43,051 nucleotides of DNA from an uncultured bacterium (GTDB lineage: Bacteria > Acidobacteriota > Thermoanaerobaculia > Thermoanaerobaculales > Thermoanaerobaculaceae), in contig CALEVZ010000065.1 of NCBI GenBank assembly GCA_937924755.1, forward strand, positions 1-43,051, given 5' to 3'. Of the stretch, positions 8,217-15,994 are shown one piece after another. A program made the translations under genes and the position numbers. The notes beneath the pieces were generated by a model that saw only the letters and a program-made list of their open reading frames with translations, had not been told where the DNA came from and did no database searches. How positions within the stretch are numbered: the stretch's first letter is position 1; each line of letters begins with the position of its first letter.

Positions 8217-8222
8217 TACTCT
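8217..8222 (+). promoter_or_regulatory. Possible leaderless -10 (TACTCT) for the barrel-protein gene
   Basis: TACTCT lies exactly six bases before the ATG at 8229, the same geometry as the TATAAT before the gene at 418. A TTGACG at 8190-8195 looks like a -35 but the 21-base spacer is too long. The gene could instead be read through from the lipoprotein gene 35 bases upstream. Confidence 0.35.
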
Positions 8223-8228
8223 ACGCCC

Positions 8229-10688
8229 ATGCTTTCCTGGCTGCTGGCCGCCTCCGCAGTGGTGCTCCCGGTGGTGATTCCGGACCCCCGGGGCGGGCCG
8301 TCGGAGTGGGTGGTGGTGAAGGGCTCGCCGGGGACGCAGCCGTGCGGAGCCGCCGGCTATCTGTTACCCCTTCCGGCGAAGGTAGACCAGGCGTGGCTCG
8401 ATGGGATCGTGGCGCTTTCCGCCTGCGGCGCACCGCTGCTCGCCACCGGCGGGGAGCCGCCGGCGGCGGTGCGCCCGTACCTCGACGGGGTCGTCGTCGA
8501 AGGGTGGGAGGGCGGGGCTTTGCTGGAGTTTCGACGGGCTGCCCTGGGTCTGCCGTTGGTGGCGGCGGCTGGCGATGGTGCTGGCGTCGTCGAGGCCCTG
8601 GCCGCGGGCGCCAGGGCCGTGCTGGTGGTGCGGCCGCGCCAGGAGTGGGAGGTCGAGCTCGAGGAGTTGCTGCCGGCGCCCAGGTCGGCGATGTTCGGGA
8701 GCCGGCCGCTGCCCACCGGGCTGCGGGGTCGCGATCTGGCGATCGTGGTTGGTCTGCCGGCGGGGTTCGGCGGCGGCCCGGTGGAACTGGGCGACGACTG
8801 GGTCGCCGATGCGTTGCTGTTGGGGGAAGGGGGCAGCGAGCTGGCGCTGACGCGGCGGCGCGGCGGCGCCATCGTCGAGGTACCGGCGCTGCCGGGGGGA
8901 GGCATTGCGGTGGTGCGGCGTCCGGGGGAAGGTAGCGGCGAGCTGGAGGCGGTCACCGTGACCGGGCAGCGGCTGCCGGAGGTGGCCGAGGTGCTGGCGC
9001 GCCACCAGCGCGCCGCCGCTCGGCAGCAGCGACTGCTGTCCCGCTGGACCGCTACCCAGCGACTGCTGCTGCGGGTGCGAGTGGGCGAACTGGGGCGCTC
9101 CTTCGAGCTGGAGATGGAGGGCCCGCTGTTCGTCGAGGGTGGGGTTGGCGCCGACTGGGAGATTGCGCGAGCGTGGCTGGGTGGGGTGGTGTGGCCCCCC
9201 GACCGGCTTCCGGATTTGCCGCTGCTGGAGGCGCGGCGACCCCAGGTCCCGCCCCTGGCGGTGCGCCTGCAACCGGGCTGGAGCTATGCCTTCCTGGGGC
9301 TGGAGGAGCGGCAGGGGCGTGACTGCTATCTCCTGGGCTTCAGCACCACCAGCGGGGCGGAGGCGCGCTCGGGGGAAGCCTGTATCGACCGCCTCACCTT
9401 CGGTCTGGTGGAACTCACCGAGCGGGCTGGCGGGCTGGCCGGCGAGGTGCGGGCCACCACGCAAACCACCGTCAACGCACCCCTGTCGCTGGGGCAGGAG
9501 GTCGTGTGGCTGCCGGTGCGGGCGGTGGCGGACGACCTGGTGGCCGCCTTCGGCGCCGGTACCAGCGTCCACCGGGAGCTGACGGTGAGCCAGCATCATC
9601 TCGATCCCCCCTGGTTTGACCAGGCGCGGGCGGCGGCCTACGGGGGAAAGCGCCGGATGGTGCGGGACTCGCCGGCTGGTGTGGTGCGTCTGGTGCCCGA
9701 CGGCCGCGGCGGGCGGATGCCGGAGAGCGGGGCCGCGGTGCGGATGCGCCTGCTGTTGGCCGGGGTGGCGGTGGACCCCGGCCTCGAAACTCCCCTGCCC
9801 TTTGGGGGCCTGCAGATCGCCGACTTCGACTTCCGCGGCCGGGGCGAGCAGTTTCGGCTTTTCGCCGCCGGTGTGGTCAACGACCTGGCGTGGGCTCGGC
9901 GGCGCGGTCCCGGTGAACTCACCTTCGGGGCGTTCACCCAGCTCCTTCCCTTCGCCACCCCCGCCTACCTGGGGGGGGAGAAGGTACCGGGAGAGGAGAT
10001 CAAGGTGCAGCGCCAGCGTCTGGGCGTGGGGGTGGCCCGAGCCATCGGGCGGACGCGCCTTTCCCTCGATCTCGACCTTTACCGCTGGGATTTCGGTCGC
10101 ACCGAGGACACCGCCGGCGACTTCGCGCTGCCCCCGGACACCTGGGAAGGGGTGCTGCGCGGTGGCGCTCACACTACCCTGTCCGGTACCTCTCTATCCG
10201 CTTCCTGGGAGGTGGGGCAGCGCGCCCGGTGGACGGCGGAGGGAGCCAGACGCTGGCAGCGCTACCACGCCGGGGTCACCCACGAGTTGACGCTGGGACT
10301 GCTGGCCCGCCTCACCCTGGCGGGCGAGCTCTGGGGGGGCCAAGACCTGGACCGCTTCTCGGCTCCCACTCCCGGTCGCCTCGGCCCTCTGAGGCTGCGC
10401 GGCGTGCCCTCTGGCAGGGTTACCCCCGACCGCCTGGGGGTGGCCCGGGTGGCGCTGGCCTTGCCCATCAACCCGCAGCTGCGCGGCGAGGTGGGGGTGG
10501 ACGCGGGCTGGGTGCGGGAGGAGCGGTCCGGCTACCGGGCGCGGCCGCTGGCCGGGGTGGGAGCCTCGGCCACACTGCCCGGTCCCTGGTCCACCCTGGT
10601 TGAGTTGTCGCTGGGTTACCCCCTAACGGTGCCGGGAAAGCACGGCCTCACCGCCGAGCTTTTGCTCCTGCGCCCGCTGGGAAAGTGA
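8229..10688 (+). CDS. Large exported protein with probable C-terminal outer-membrane beta-barrel
   Basis: 819 residues from ATG 8229; the frame extends further upstream, but this Met begins a plausible signal peptide (MLSWLLAASAVVLPVV). Residues about 20-250 alternate strands and helices, with YLDGVVVEG, ALGLPLVAAAGDG and ARAVLVVRPR resembling a degenerate TIM-barrel or Rossmann-like layout. Residues 270-480 are strand-rich, with a basic hinge RHQRAAARQQRLLSR. From about 530 to the end, amphipathic strands alternate with turns (FGGLQIADFDFRGRGEQFRLFAAGV region; GVGASATLPGP; ELSLGYPLTVPG), as in surface-antigen/Omp85-like barrels; there is no terminal aromatic residue (it ends RPLGK). I do not recognise the family, and the barrel call is an inference from strand pattern. 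Confidence 0.6.
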   Translation: MLSWLLAASAVVLPVVIPDPRGGPSEWVVVKGSPGTQPCGAAGYLLPLPAKVDQAWLDGIVALSACGAPLLATGGEPPAAVRPYLDGVVVEGWEGGALLEFRRAALGLPLVAAAGDGAGVVEALAAGARAVLVVRPRQEWEVELEELLPAPRSAMFGSRPLPTGLRGRDLAIVVGLPAGFGGGPVELGDDWVADALLLGEGGSELALTRRRGGAIVEVPALPGGGIAVVRRPGEGSGELEAVTVTGQRLPEVAEVLARHQRAAARQQRLLSRWTATQRLLLRVRVGELGRSFELEMEGPLFVEGGVGADWEIARAWLGGVVWPPDRLPDLPLLEARRPQVPPLAVRLQPGWSYAFLGLEERQGRDCYLLGFSTTSGAEARSGEACIDRLTFGLVELTERAGGLAGEVRATTQTTVNAPLSLGQEVVWLPVRAVADDLVAAFGAGTSVHRELTVSQHHLDPPWFDQARAAAYGGKRRMVRDSPAGVVRLVPDGRGGRMPESGAAVRMRLLLAGVAVDPGLETPLPFGGLQIADFDFRGRGEQFRLFAAGVVNDLAWARRRGPGELTFGAFTQLLPFATPAYLGGEKVPGEEIKVQRQRLGVGVARAIGRTRLSLDLDLYRWDFGRTEDTAGDFALPPDTWEGVLRGGAHTTLSGTSLSASWEVGQRARWTAEGARRWQRYHAGVTHELTLGLLARLTLAGELWGGQDLDRFSAPTPGRLGPLRLRGVPSGRVTPDRLGVARVALALPINPQLRGEVGVDAGWVREERSGYRARPLAGVGASATLPGPWSTLVELSLGYPLTVPGKHGLTAELLLLRPLGK

Positions 10689-10704
10689 AAAGGGCAAAGC
10701 TGGC

Positions 10705-10846
10705 ATCCACGGACACAGACGCGGTCACCGATTCGTCCATTTCGGAATCGCTAACAACGCCGTGCCTGGTACCGCGGGTTATGGACGTTCCTCGTCGCGG
10801 GCACCGACACGGGCGCAGGCACCGTCACGCCCACGGGCACTGACAG
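10705..10846 (-). repeat. Degenerate GTGNCC hexanucleotide tracts downstream of the pilus operon
   Basis: Two tracts read on the minus strand. At 10799-10846 the hexamers are GTGCCC, GTGGGC, GTGACG, GTGCCT, GCGCCC, GTGTCG, GTGCCC; at 10705-10728 they are GTGACC, GCGTCT, GTGTCC, GTGGAT. Between them is a 6-bp inverted repeat CGATTC/GAATCG (10729-10734, 10745-10750). The tract begins about 29 bases after the last stop codon of the pilus operon. Similar tracts occur at 29415 and 34848. There is no open reading frame here. Confidence 0.7.
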
Positions 10847-10874
10847 CGAAACGGGTCAGGGAGGCCAGAATCGG

Positions 10875-11507
10875 TCAGCGAAACTTGGGCGGTGGCGGCG
10901 GGTCGGTGGGCTGGGGTCCCGGCGGAGGCGGTCGAACTCCCCCTTGTCCCTGGCGCTGGGGATCGAAGATGAACTTCCAGTCGCAGTAGCGGGTGCGGCC
11001 TTCGTACATCTTGATGGAGGTCTCACAGGAGCGCGAGGCGACGCCGATGATGGGTCCGCGAGCCTGGGGGCTCGGCACCCCGCCGCCGAAGGCGCCCCGC
11101 GGAGTGGGGGTGGGCGGAGGAGCGGCACCACCGCCTCCAGGCGCACCCTGCCCCTCTTGGCCGAGAAAAACCGGCACCCAGTCCGCCTTGCCGGTGATGG
11201 GGTCCACCCACTGCTTGCGCAGGCAGCGTGGCTTGGCCTTGTACATCTCCTCCAGCGAAAGCGGAAATCGACCGAAGCGGGCACGAAACAACCGCACACC
11301 TTCCACCATTTGCTGCCCGCGAAAGATCAGCTCCTCCTCCATCTCGCGCTTGCGCTGGAAGGTAGCCGTCTGCACGGCAAGGGTGAGGAAGACGGCCATC
11401 ACCGCCAGGGTGACCACCATGGCGGCGAGGGTGAAGCCAGCCTCTCGCCGCGGCGCCGGTCGCCGATCCCCCCGGGGGGAGCTACCAGTCGGAGTAGCGG
11501 GTGCCAT
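10875..11507 (-). CDS. Minor prepilin-like protein lacking Glu5, with Pro-rich loop
   Basis: 210 residues. A 24-residue basic leader ends in Gly24, followed by FTLAAMVVTLAVMAVFLTLAV, a class III prepilin cleavage site and N-terminal helix. The usual Glu at mature position 5 is Ala29 here; in type II secretion systems Glu5 is missing from the GspK-type tip pseudopilin. A helix (KREMEEELIFRGQQMVEGV) and RFPLSLEEMY resemble the GspG head. Residues about 115-150 are a PPPTPTPRG-type low-complexity loop, followed by SIKMYEGRTRYCDWKFIFDP, a segment I associate with acidobacterial secretion pseudopilins, and a polyproline tail. It overlaps the previous prepilin gene by 26 bases and is the last gene of the operon. 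Confidence 0.75.
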   Translation of the reverse strand: MAPATPTGSSPRGDRRPAPRREAGFTLAAMVVTLAVMAVFLTLAVQTATFQRKREMEEELIFRGQQMVEGVRLFRARFGRFPLSLEEMYKAKPRCLRKQWVDPITGKADWVPVFLGQEGQGAPGGGGAAPPPTPTPRGAFGGGVPSPQARGPIIGVASRSCETSIKMYEGRTRYCDWKFIFDPQRQGQGGVRPPPPGPQPTDPPPPPKFR

Positions 11508-11931
11508 CCAAGGCCGTCTCGTCGGAGCCGGAACGCACGTCGATGATCCCGACTCCCGCCTCTCGTTGCCGCTCGTCCTCCTCGTCGGAGGCCTCCTGGA
11601 AAATCTCCACCCACGTGCTGTCCGACCCGGTGATGTCGAGTGGCTTGCGCCGCATGTACCCCATGCTCACCAGCTCGTCCAGGGAGGTGGGGAAACGCTG
11701 GCGGTCGGCGTGGAACTGGTCGATGCAGGACCGCATGGTGAAGAGGTTTTCCTTCAGCGCCGCCTCGCGAGCCCGCTGGGGCGCCGTGCGCATGGCCGGT
11801 ACCGCGATGGTGGCGAGAATGCCGATGATCGCCACCACGATGATCAACTCGATGAGGGTGAAGCCGCGCTGGCGGGCGGTGCCGACGCGGTCCACGCGCG
11901 GGCAATGCAGTCGAGCGTTGCGCATGCTCAC
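11482..11931 (-). CDS. Prepilin / GspG-like pseudopilin
   Basis: 149 residues from GTG 11931, which overlaps the TGA of the preceding prepilin gene by four bases (GTGA); ATG 11925 is an alternative. A 23-residue leader with several Arg ends in Gly, followed by FTLIELIIVVAIIGILATIAVP, a canonical type IV pilin N-helix with Glu5. The globular part contains RFPTSLDELVSMGYMRRKPLD and ends ETALDGTRYSDW, the GspG-type C-terminus. It should be inserted in the inner membrane, cleaved and N-methylated by a prepilin peptidase not present in this window, and assembled by the PilB/PilC pair of the same operon. It could be a major or minor subunit; sequence alone does not say. Confidence 0.85.
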   Translation of the reverse strand: MSMRNARLHCPRVDRVGTARQRGFTLIELIIVVAIIGILATIAVPAMRTAPQRAREAALKENLFTMRSCIDQFHADRQRFPTSLDELVSMGYMRRKPLDITGSDSTWVEIFQEASDEEDERQREAGVGIIDVRSGSDETALDGTRYSDW

Positions 11932-12404
11932 CAGTCCCTGTACTTGCTGCCGTCCAGGGCAGTGGCCTCGGACAGCGAGTACACGTCGTAGACGTTCTGT
12001 CGCCCCCAGGAGCGGGAGTCCGGCTCGTCCTGGTACGAGCGCAGCCCCCACTCGGCCTTTCCGGTCATGGGGTCCATGGGGATGCGCCGCAGGAATTTCC
12101 TCTTCACCGTCTGGCCGACGATGTCAACCCCTTCGACCAACACCTCAAGCTCCTTGGGGTACCCTTCGGTGCCCAGATCCACCTGAATCATCCCCTGATC
12201 GGCCAGTCGTTTGTGTTCGTCGATGGCGTTGCGCATCAGGCGCAGCGCCAGTCGCAGCTCGGCCTCGCGCTCCCGCTTGACCATGAACCTGCCGGTGGGC
12301 ACCGCGACGGCGGCCAGGATGGAGATCAATGCCACCACCATGACCAGTTCGGCCAGGGTGAAACCGCGCGGGGCGCGTCGGGGCGAGGTTCCCTGGAGTT
12401 TCAC
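11928..12404 (-). CDS. Prepilin / GspG-like pseudopilin
   Basis: 158 residues. The start is GTG 12404, in a GTGA overlap with the secretin stop; it gives a 14-residue basic leader (MKLQGTSPRRAPRG) ending in Gly14, followed by FTLAELVMVVALISILAAVAVP with Glu5. The helix continues as KREREAELRLALRLMRNAID, and the head contains GYPKELEVLVEG and RIPMDPMTGKAEWGLRSYQDEP, the DP-x-TG-x-x-W-G-x-R-S-Y signature of GspG-like pseudopilins. It ends EATALDGSKYRDW. As the first prepilin after the secretin, and the closest match to GspG, it is the best candidate for the main filament subunit. Confidence 0.88.
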   Translation of the reverse strand: MKLQGTSPRRAPRGFTLAELVMVVALISILAAVAVPTGRFMVKREREAELRLALRLMRNAIDEHKRLADQGMIQVDLGTEGYPKELEVLVEGVDIVGQTVKRKFLRRIPMDPMTGKAEWGLRSYQDEPDSRSWGRQNVYDVYSLSEATALDGSKYRDW

Positions 12405-14809
12405 GATCCGGTTCCTCCCGCCGGCAAGGCCACCACCGTCGCCGGCCGCGCGGCCACGCCGCCGGCTGGCCCGGCGAAGATCACCGGCAGCTCTCCCACC
12501 TCCCGGGGCCGCACGGTGAGGGTGAGCAGCGTGCGCGTGGCGCGGGCCGTTCCCTGCCACGAGGCGGTCACCCATCCGACGGCCGGTGAATGCGACACCC
12601 CCACCTGCACACTGCCGGAGGTGGTGTCGAGTTCCCCGCCTTCGATGCGCACCACCTCCAGCCGCGCCGGGTCGTAGGCCAGGTGCAGCGGTGGCTTGAC
12701 CCCCAGCTCGCCGGGCTCCAGCACCACCGTGAGTACCGCCTCCCGCCCCACCACCGCCGGCAGCCGCGCCGGGTAGAAGACCACCCGCGCGAGACCAGCC
12801 GTATCCTCAGGGAAGGTGGTCGGGGTGAGTACTTCGGTGGCGGTCGCCAACGCCATGGTGGAGTCCAGACTCTCGCCATCCCCCCCGGCGTTCGGCACGG
12901 CGGCGGCCTTGCCGCCGGGGGGAGCAAAGCGCGCCCGGGGGAGACGAACCTCTTCGTCCTCCCGGATTCCCCCGACGGGTGGCGTCGCCTCGGGTGGGGT
13001 CTCCACCGGGGGCTCCTGAAAGTCGCCGGCTTCCGGGTTGATGCCGATGGGCAGGCGGGAATCAAACGGCCCTTCGGTGGCGTGGGGGGAGCGGATGCGC
13101 GGCGAGTTGCCGAAGATGGTGATGCGGTTCTCGGTGCCCACCCACACCGGAGCCAGATCCTCCTCGGTGATGTCGGGATTGCGGATGATGTGCGGCGTCA
13201 ACGTCAGGATGAGATCCTGTTTCGAGACCTCCTTGCGGTTGGAGCGGAACAGGCCGCCGATCACCGGAATGTCGGAAAGCCAGGGAAAGCCGGCGTTGCT
13301 GTCCGAGCGCCGGTAGCGGTACAACCCGGCGAGCAGGGAAGTCTCGCCGTTTTTCAGGCGAATCACCGTATTGATGGTCCGGGTGCCGATCTTGGGCTGC
13401 CGCTGCCCCTGGGACACCTCCACATACTCCCCCAGCTCCGACACCTCCACTTCCAGCTTCAGGGTGACCTCGTTGTTGTGGTGCACCCGCGGCTCGATGT
13501 TGATCTTGATGCCCACGTCCTGGTACTGGAAGGCGGTGATGGGGACGATGTTGCCGCCGATGGTCTGGGTGGTGTTGAAAGTGGTGGTGGGGATGGGCAC
13601 CCGGTCACCGATCACCAGGTTGCCCTTCTCCCCTTCGGTGATGCGCATCTCCGGCTGCGCCAAAGTCTCCGCTTCCCCCGCTGACTTGATGAGATTCACG
13701 GTGACGCTGGGGACCACCACCCCCCACATGGAGCGGGTGATGTCGTCCAATTGGGGGAGGGGAATGCGGGGGTTGTCCTTGGCGCCGGTGATGGGGGTGG
13801 GGTCGAAGGTGAAGGGCGCCGCGTAGGTGGACAGCGATACGCCGATGTCCCGCAGCTTGTTGGAGTCCACTTGGATAAGCTCGATGCCGATCATCACTTC
13901 GGCCTTGGCCTTGTCGTTGGCGTTGATCAACCGCTCGGCAATGGCCACCTTGTCGGCGGTATCGCGGATGACGATGGAGTTTAGCTGCTCGTTGGTGGAG
14001 ATGCGGCGGGCGTCGATGAGCGCCCGCAGCATGTTGTTCACGTCCTTTACATCGGCGTTGGAAAGGAAGAACGTCTTGACGACCAGATCCTCATAGTCGC
14101 GACGATTCTGCGGAGTATCTTCGACGATGATCAGCGTCCGCTCGTCCAACACCTTGTAAAAGTGGCTGGCCGCCTGCATGACGCTCTCCAGTGCCTGCTG
14201 GGCGGAGACGTTTTTCAGTTCGATGGCGAGTTGATTGTCCTTCAACTTGGGGTCGAACAGGAGATTGATGCCGAAAGCGTCGCCGATCGCCTTGTAGATA
14301 TCCTTGACCTTGGTTTGGTTGGGAAAAACCAGGGAAATGGGTTCATGGGAGGTGGGGCTCAGGATAGGCGGCTTGACCTTCATCTCGGCGGCGGCTTTTT
14401 TCATCGCGGCGAGCTTGGCCTCCCCCCCCTCCTGCGAGGCGACGGCGAGGTCGCGCTGCGCCTTGCGCAGCTCCAACTCGGCGTACTGATGGGTGGGGTC
14501 GAGCTGAACCGCCATTTGCAGCTCGCTGACGGCGGGCCGCAGAGCCCCCACCTCGGCCAACTGCATGCCTCGTTTGAAGTGTTCCTCGGCGGCGCGCCGG
14601 CGCGCCCGCTGCAAGTGCATCTTCAATTTGAGGTTGCCGGGATCCTTGGCGAGGGCCTCCATGTAGTAGTACACCGCGGCGTCCCAGTTGTCGGTCTGGG
14701 CGGCGTCGCTCGCCTGCTTGGTCAAGCGATAGCTGGCGCACGAGGCGGCCACCGTCACCGCCGCGATCAGAATGAAGAACCTGGTGTGTCGCATCGTTTT
14801 CACGTTCAC
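12401..14809 (-). CDS. Secretin (PilQ/GspD family) with N-terminal TPR-like and C-terminal cohesin-like domains
   Basis: Outer-membrane channel of the filament or secretion machine. 802 residues from GTG 14809, which forms a GTGA overlap with the PilP stop (GTG 14803 and ATG 14794 are alternatives). A signal peptide ends in VAASC, so Cys24 may be lipidated. Residues 30-120 are TPR-like (NWDAAVYYYMEALAKDPGNLK). An STN/N0-like module is at about 155-225 and a NolW-type ring at about 238-305. The secretin core is at about 365-543 with AGEAETLAQPEMRITEGEKG, VGIKINIEPRV, LLAGLYRYRR and FPWLSDIPVIGGLFRS. After a Pro-rich linker, residues about 673-795 look like a cohesin-type beta-sandwich (VGREAVLTVVLEPGEL; LHLAYDPARLEVVRIEGG). 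Secretin-cohesin fusions occur in acidobacterial and deltaproteobacterial GspD; the role of the tail is unknown. Confidence 0.9.
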   Translation of the reverse strand: MNVKTMRHTRFFILIAAVTVAASCASYRLTKQASDAAQTDNWDAAVYYYMEALAKDPGNLKLKMHLQRARRRAAEEHFKRGMQLAEVGALRPAVSELQMAVQLDPTHQYAELELRKAQRDLAVASQEGGEAKLAAMKKAAAEMKVKPPILSPTSHEPISLVFPNQTKVKDIYKAIGDAFGINLLFDPKLKDNQLAIELKNVSAQQALESVMQAASHFYKVLDERTLIIVEDTPQNRRDYEDLVVKTFFLSNADVKDVNNMLRALIDARRISTNEQLNSIVIRDTADKVAIAERLINANDKAKAEVMIGIELIQVDSNKLRDIGVSLSTYAAPFTFDPTPITGAKDNPRIPLPQLDDITRSMWGVVVPSVTVNLIKSAGEAETLAQPEMRITEGEKGNLVIGDRVPIPTTTFNTTQTIGGNIVPITAFQYQDVGIKINIEPRVHHNNEVTLKLEVEVSELGEYVEVSQGQRQPKIGTRTINTVIRLKNGETSLLAGLYRYRRSDSNAGFPWLSDIPVIGGLFRSNRKEVSKQDLILTLTPHIIRNPDITEEDLAPVWVGTENRITIFGNSPRIRSPHATEGPFDSRLPIGINPEAGDFQEPPVETPPEATPPVGGIREDEEVRLPRARFAPPGGKAAAVPNAGGDGESLDSTMALATATEVLTPTTFPEDTAGLARVVFYPARLPAVVGREAVLTVVLEPGELGVKPPLHLAYDPARLEVVRIEGGELDTTSGSVQVGVSHSPAVGWVTASWQGTARATRTLLTLTVRPREVGELPVIFAGPAGGVAARPATVVALPAGGTGS

Positions 14810-15375
14810 CTCGCCAAAGCCACGGTCTTCGTGACGCTGTCGGGATAGCCAACGTAGGCGATGGTCACGGCCAGGGCCGTCACCTCGCGCACGATGAACT
14901 TGCCGTCGATGATCTCGCCGCGGGGCACGACCATGATGGAGTTGCCATCGCGGAACACCGCCACCGGCAGCCGATCGGGTCCCAGCCAACCCACGAAGGT
15001 CAGGTTGAAGTTCGGGGGGGGTGGCAGCCGTTTACCGTCCACCAGGATACCCGGCGGGGTAGGGGTGGGCTGCGGGCGCGGTGGCAAGGTCGGCACCGGC
15101 GTCGGAGTGGGGCGGGGATCGGGAGTCGGGGTCGGCGGCGGGCCGAAGGCGAAGGGGTTGCGGCCCCCCGGTCGAGGGGATGGCAGTGCCCGCACCCCGC
15201 CTCCCTCCCACCCCAGCTCCGGCACCGAGTAACTGCCCACCCTGATTTCCGTGGTCGAGGCGCCGCCGATGCCCTTGACCAGGGATGGGCGCATCCGCAC
15301 CACCACGGCCACCACCAGAGTGGCGAGCAGGATGACCAGCAAGACGAGCTGGCGGGGATTCGATCTACTCGCCAC
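14806..15375 (-). CDS. PilP/GspC-like inner-membrane protein with Pro-Thr linker
   Basis: 189 residues. One N-terminal membrane helix (RQLVLLVILLATLVVAVVV) leaves the rest in the periplasm. Residues about 75-110 are a Pro-Thr linker (PPPTPTPDPRPTPTP) long enough to cross peptidoglycan, followed by a small strand-rich domain (FNLTFVGWLGPDRLPVAVFRDG, MVVPRGEIIDGKFIVREVT) of the GspC homology-region/PilP type, which normally binds the secretin N0 domain. The start is GTG 15375, overlapping the PilO stop by 11 bases; the stop overlaps the secretin start. Identification rests on topology, fold pattern and position. Confidence 0.75.
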   Translation of the reverse strand: MASRSNPRQLVLLVILLATLVVAVVVRMRPSLVKGIGGASTTEIRVGSYSVPELGWEGGGVRALPSPRPGGRNPFAFGPPPTPTPDPRPTPTPVPTLPPRPQPTPTPPGILVDGKRLPPPPNFNLTFVGWLGPDRLPVAVFRDGNSIMVVPRGEIIDGKFIVREVTALAVTIAYVGYPDSVTKTVALAR

Positions 15376-15994
15376 CGATCACCTCCTGCCTGTGGGTTAT
15401 CTCCTCGACCCCCAGCTCGGCCATCAAGGCGCGATCCATGTCGGTGAAATAGGTGCTCACGGCGAGCTGAACCCCCACGTCCAGAGTGGTCTGTTGCTCG
15501 TCACCGCGCAGCGACAGCCGCTCGATGATGGCCAGCTGCGGCGACTCCTCCAGCAGGTAGATGCAGCGCCGGATGTTTTCGTACATCCCGGTCAAGCTAT
15601 AGACGGCGGTGAACTGCACGAAGCCGGTCTTTTCATCCCTGCGGGCGGTGTAGCTGATGCGCTCCGGCGTCAGGCCGGCGCGCCTGGTCCGCTCCACCAC
15701 GTCCACCAGGAACGGCACCAGCCGATCCTTCATCCCGCCCACCTGCTCCGAGCGCACCAGCTCCAGCTTCGAACGCAGCTCTTCGACGGCGCCCTTCGCC
15801 CCGGTGAGAGCGCGCTGGTGTTGCTCCAGTCTCGTGACGTCCTCCTCGGCCGCCGCCACCTGCCGGGCCAGCCACGTCCCCTGGCCGATGACCGCGCCTC
15901 GCAAGCCGGCGAGCCAGACGACGTTGGCCACCACCAGCAGGGCGGGAGGGACCCACACGAACCACAGGCGCCCCCAGGCGCTGCCGCCTCTCAT
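15365..15994 (-). CDS. pilO: PilO/GspM-like inner-membrane alignment protein
   Basis: 209 residues from ATG 15994, in an ATGA overlap with PilN. One membrane helix (WFVWVPPALLVVANVVWLAGL), a coiled coil (residues about 40-90, RQVAAAEEDVTRLEQHQRAL) and a C-terminal ferredoxin-like periplasmic domain with the PilO hallmark LTGMYENIRRCIYLLEESPQLAIIE region. In type IV pili PilO pairs with PilN and links the cytoplasmic PilM ring to PilP and the secretin. Length and architecture fit the family, and it lies between PilN and PilP as expected. Confidence 0.85.
   Translation of the reverse strand: MRGGSAWGRLWFVWVPPALLVVANVVWLAGLRGAVIGQGTWLARQVAAAEEDVTRLEQHQRALTGAKGAVEELRSKLELVRSEQVGGMKDRLVPFLVDVVERTRRAGLTPERISYTARRDEKTGFVQFTAVYSLTGMYENIRRCIYLLEESPQLAIIERLSLRGDEQQTTLDVGVQLAVSTYFTDMDRALMAELGVEEITHRQEVIGGE

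Noticed and set aside
8364-10172. A 602-codon minus-strand frame opposite the barrel-protein gene
   Set aside because: Gln/His/Pro-rich shadow translation without signal or motifs.
10705-10846. The hexanucleotide tract as a CRISPR array
   Set aside because: The period is six bases with no spacers and no cas genes.
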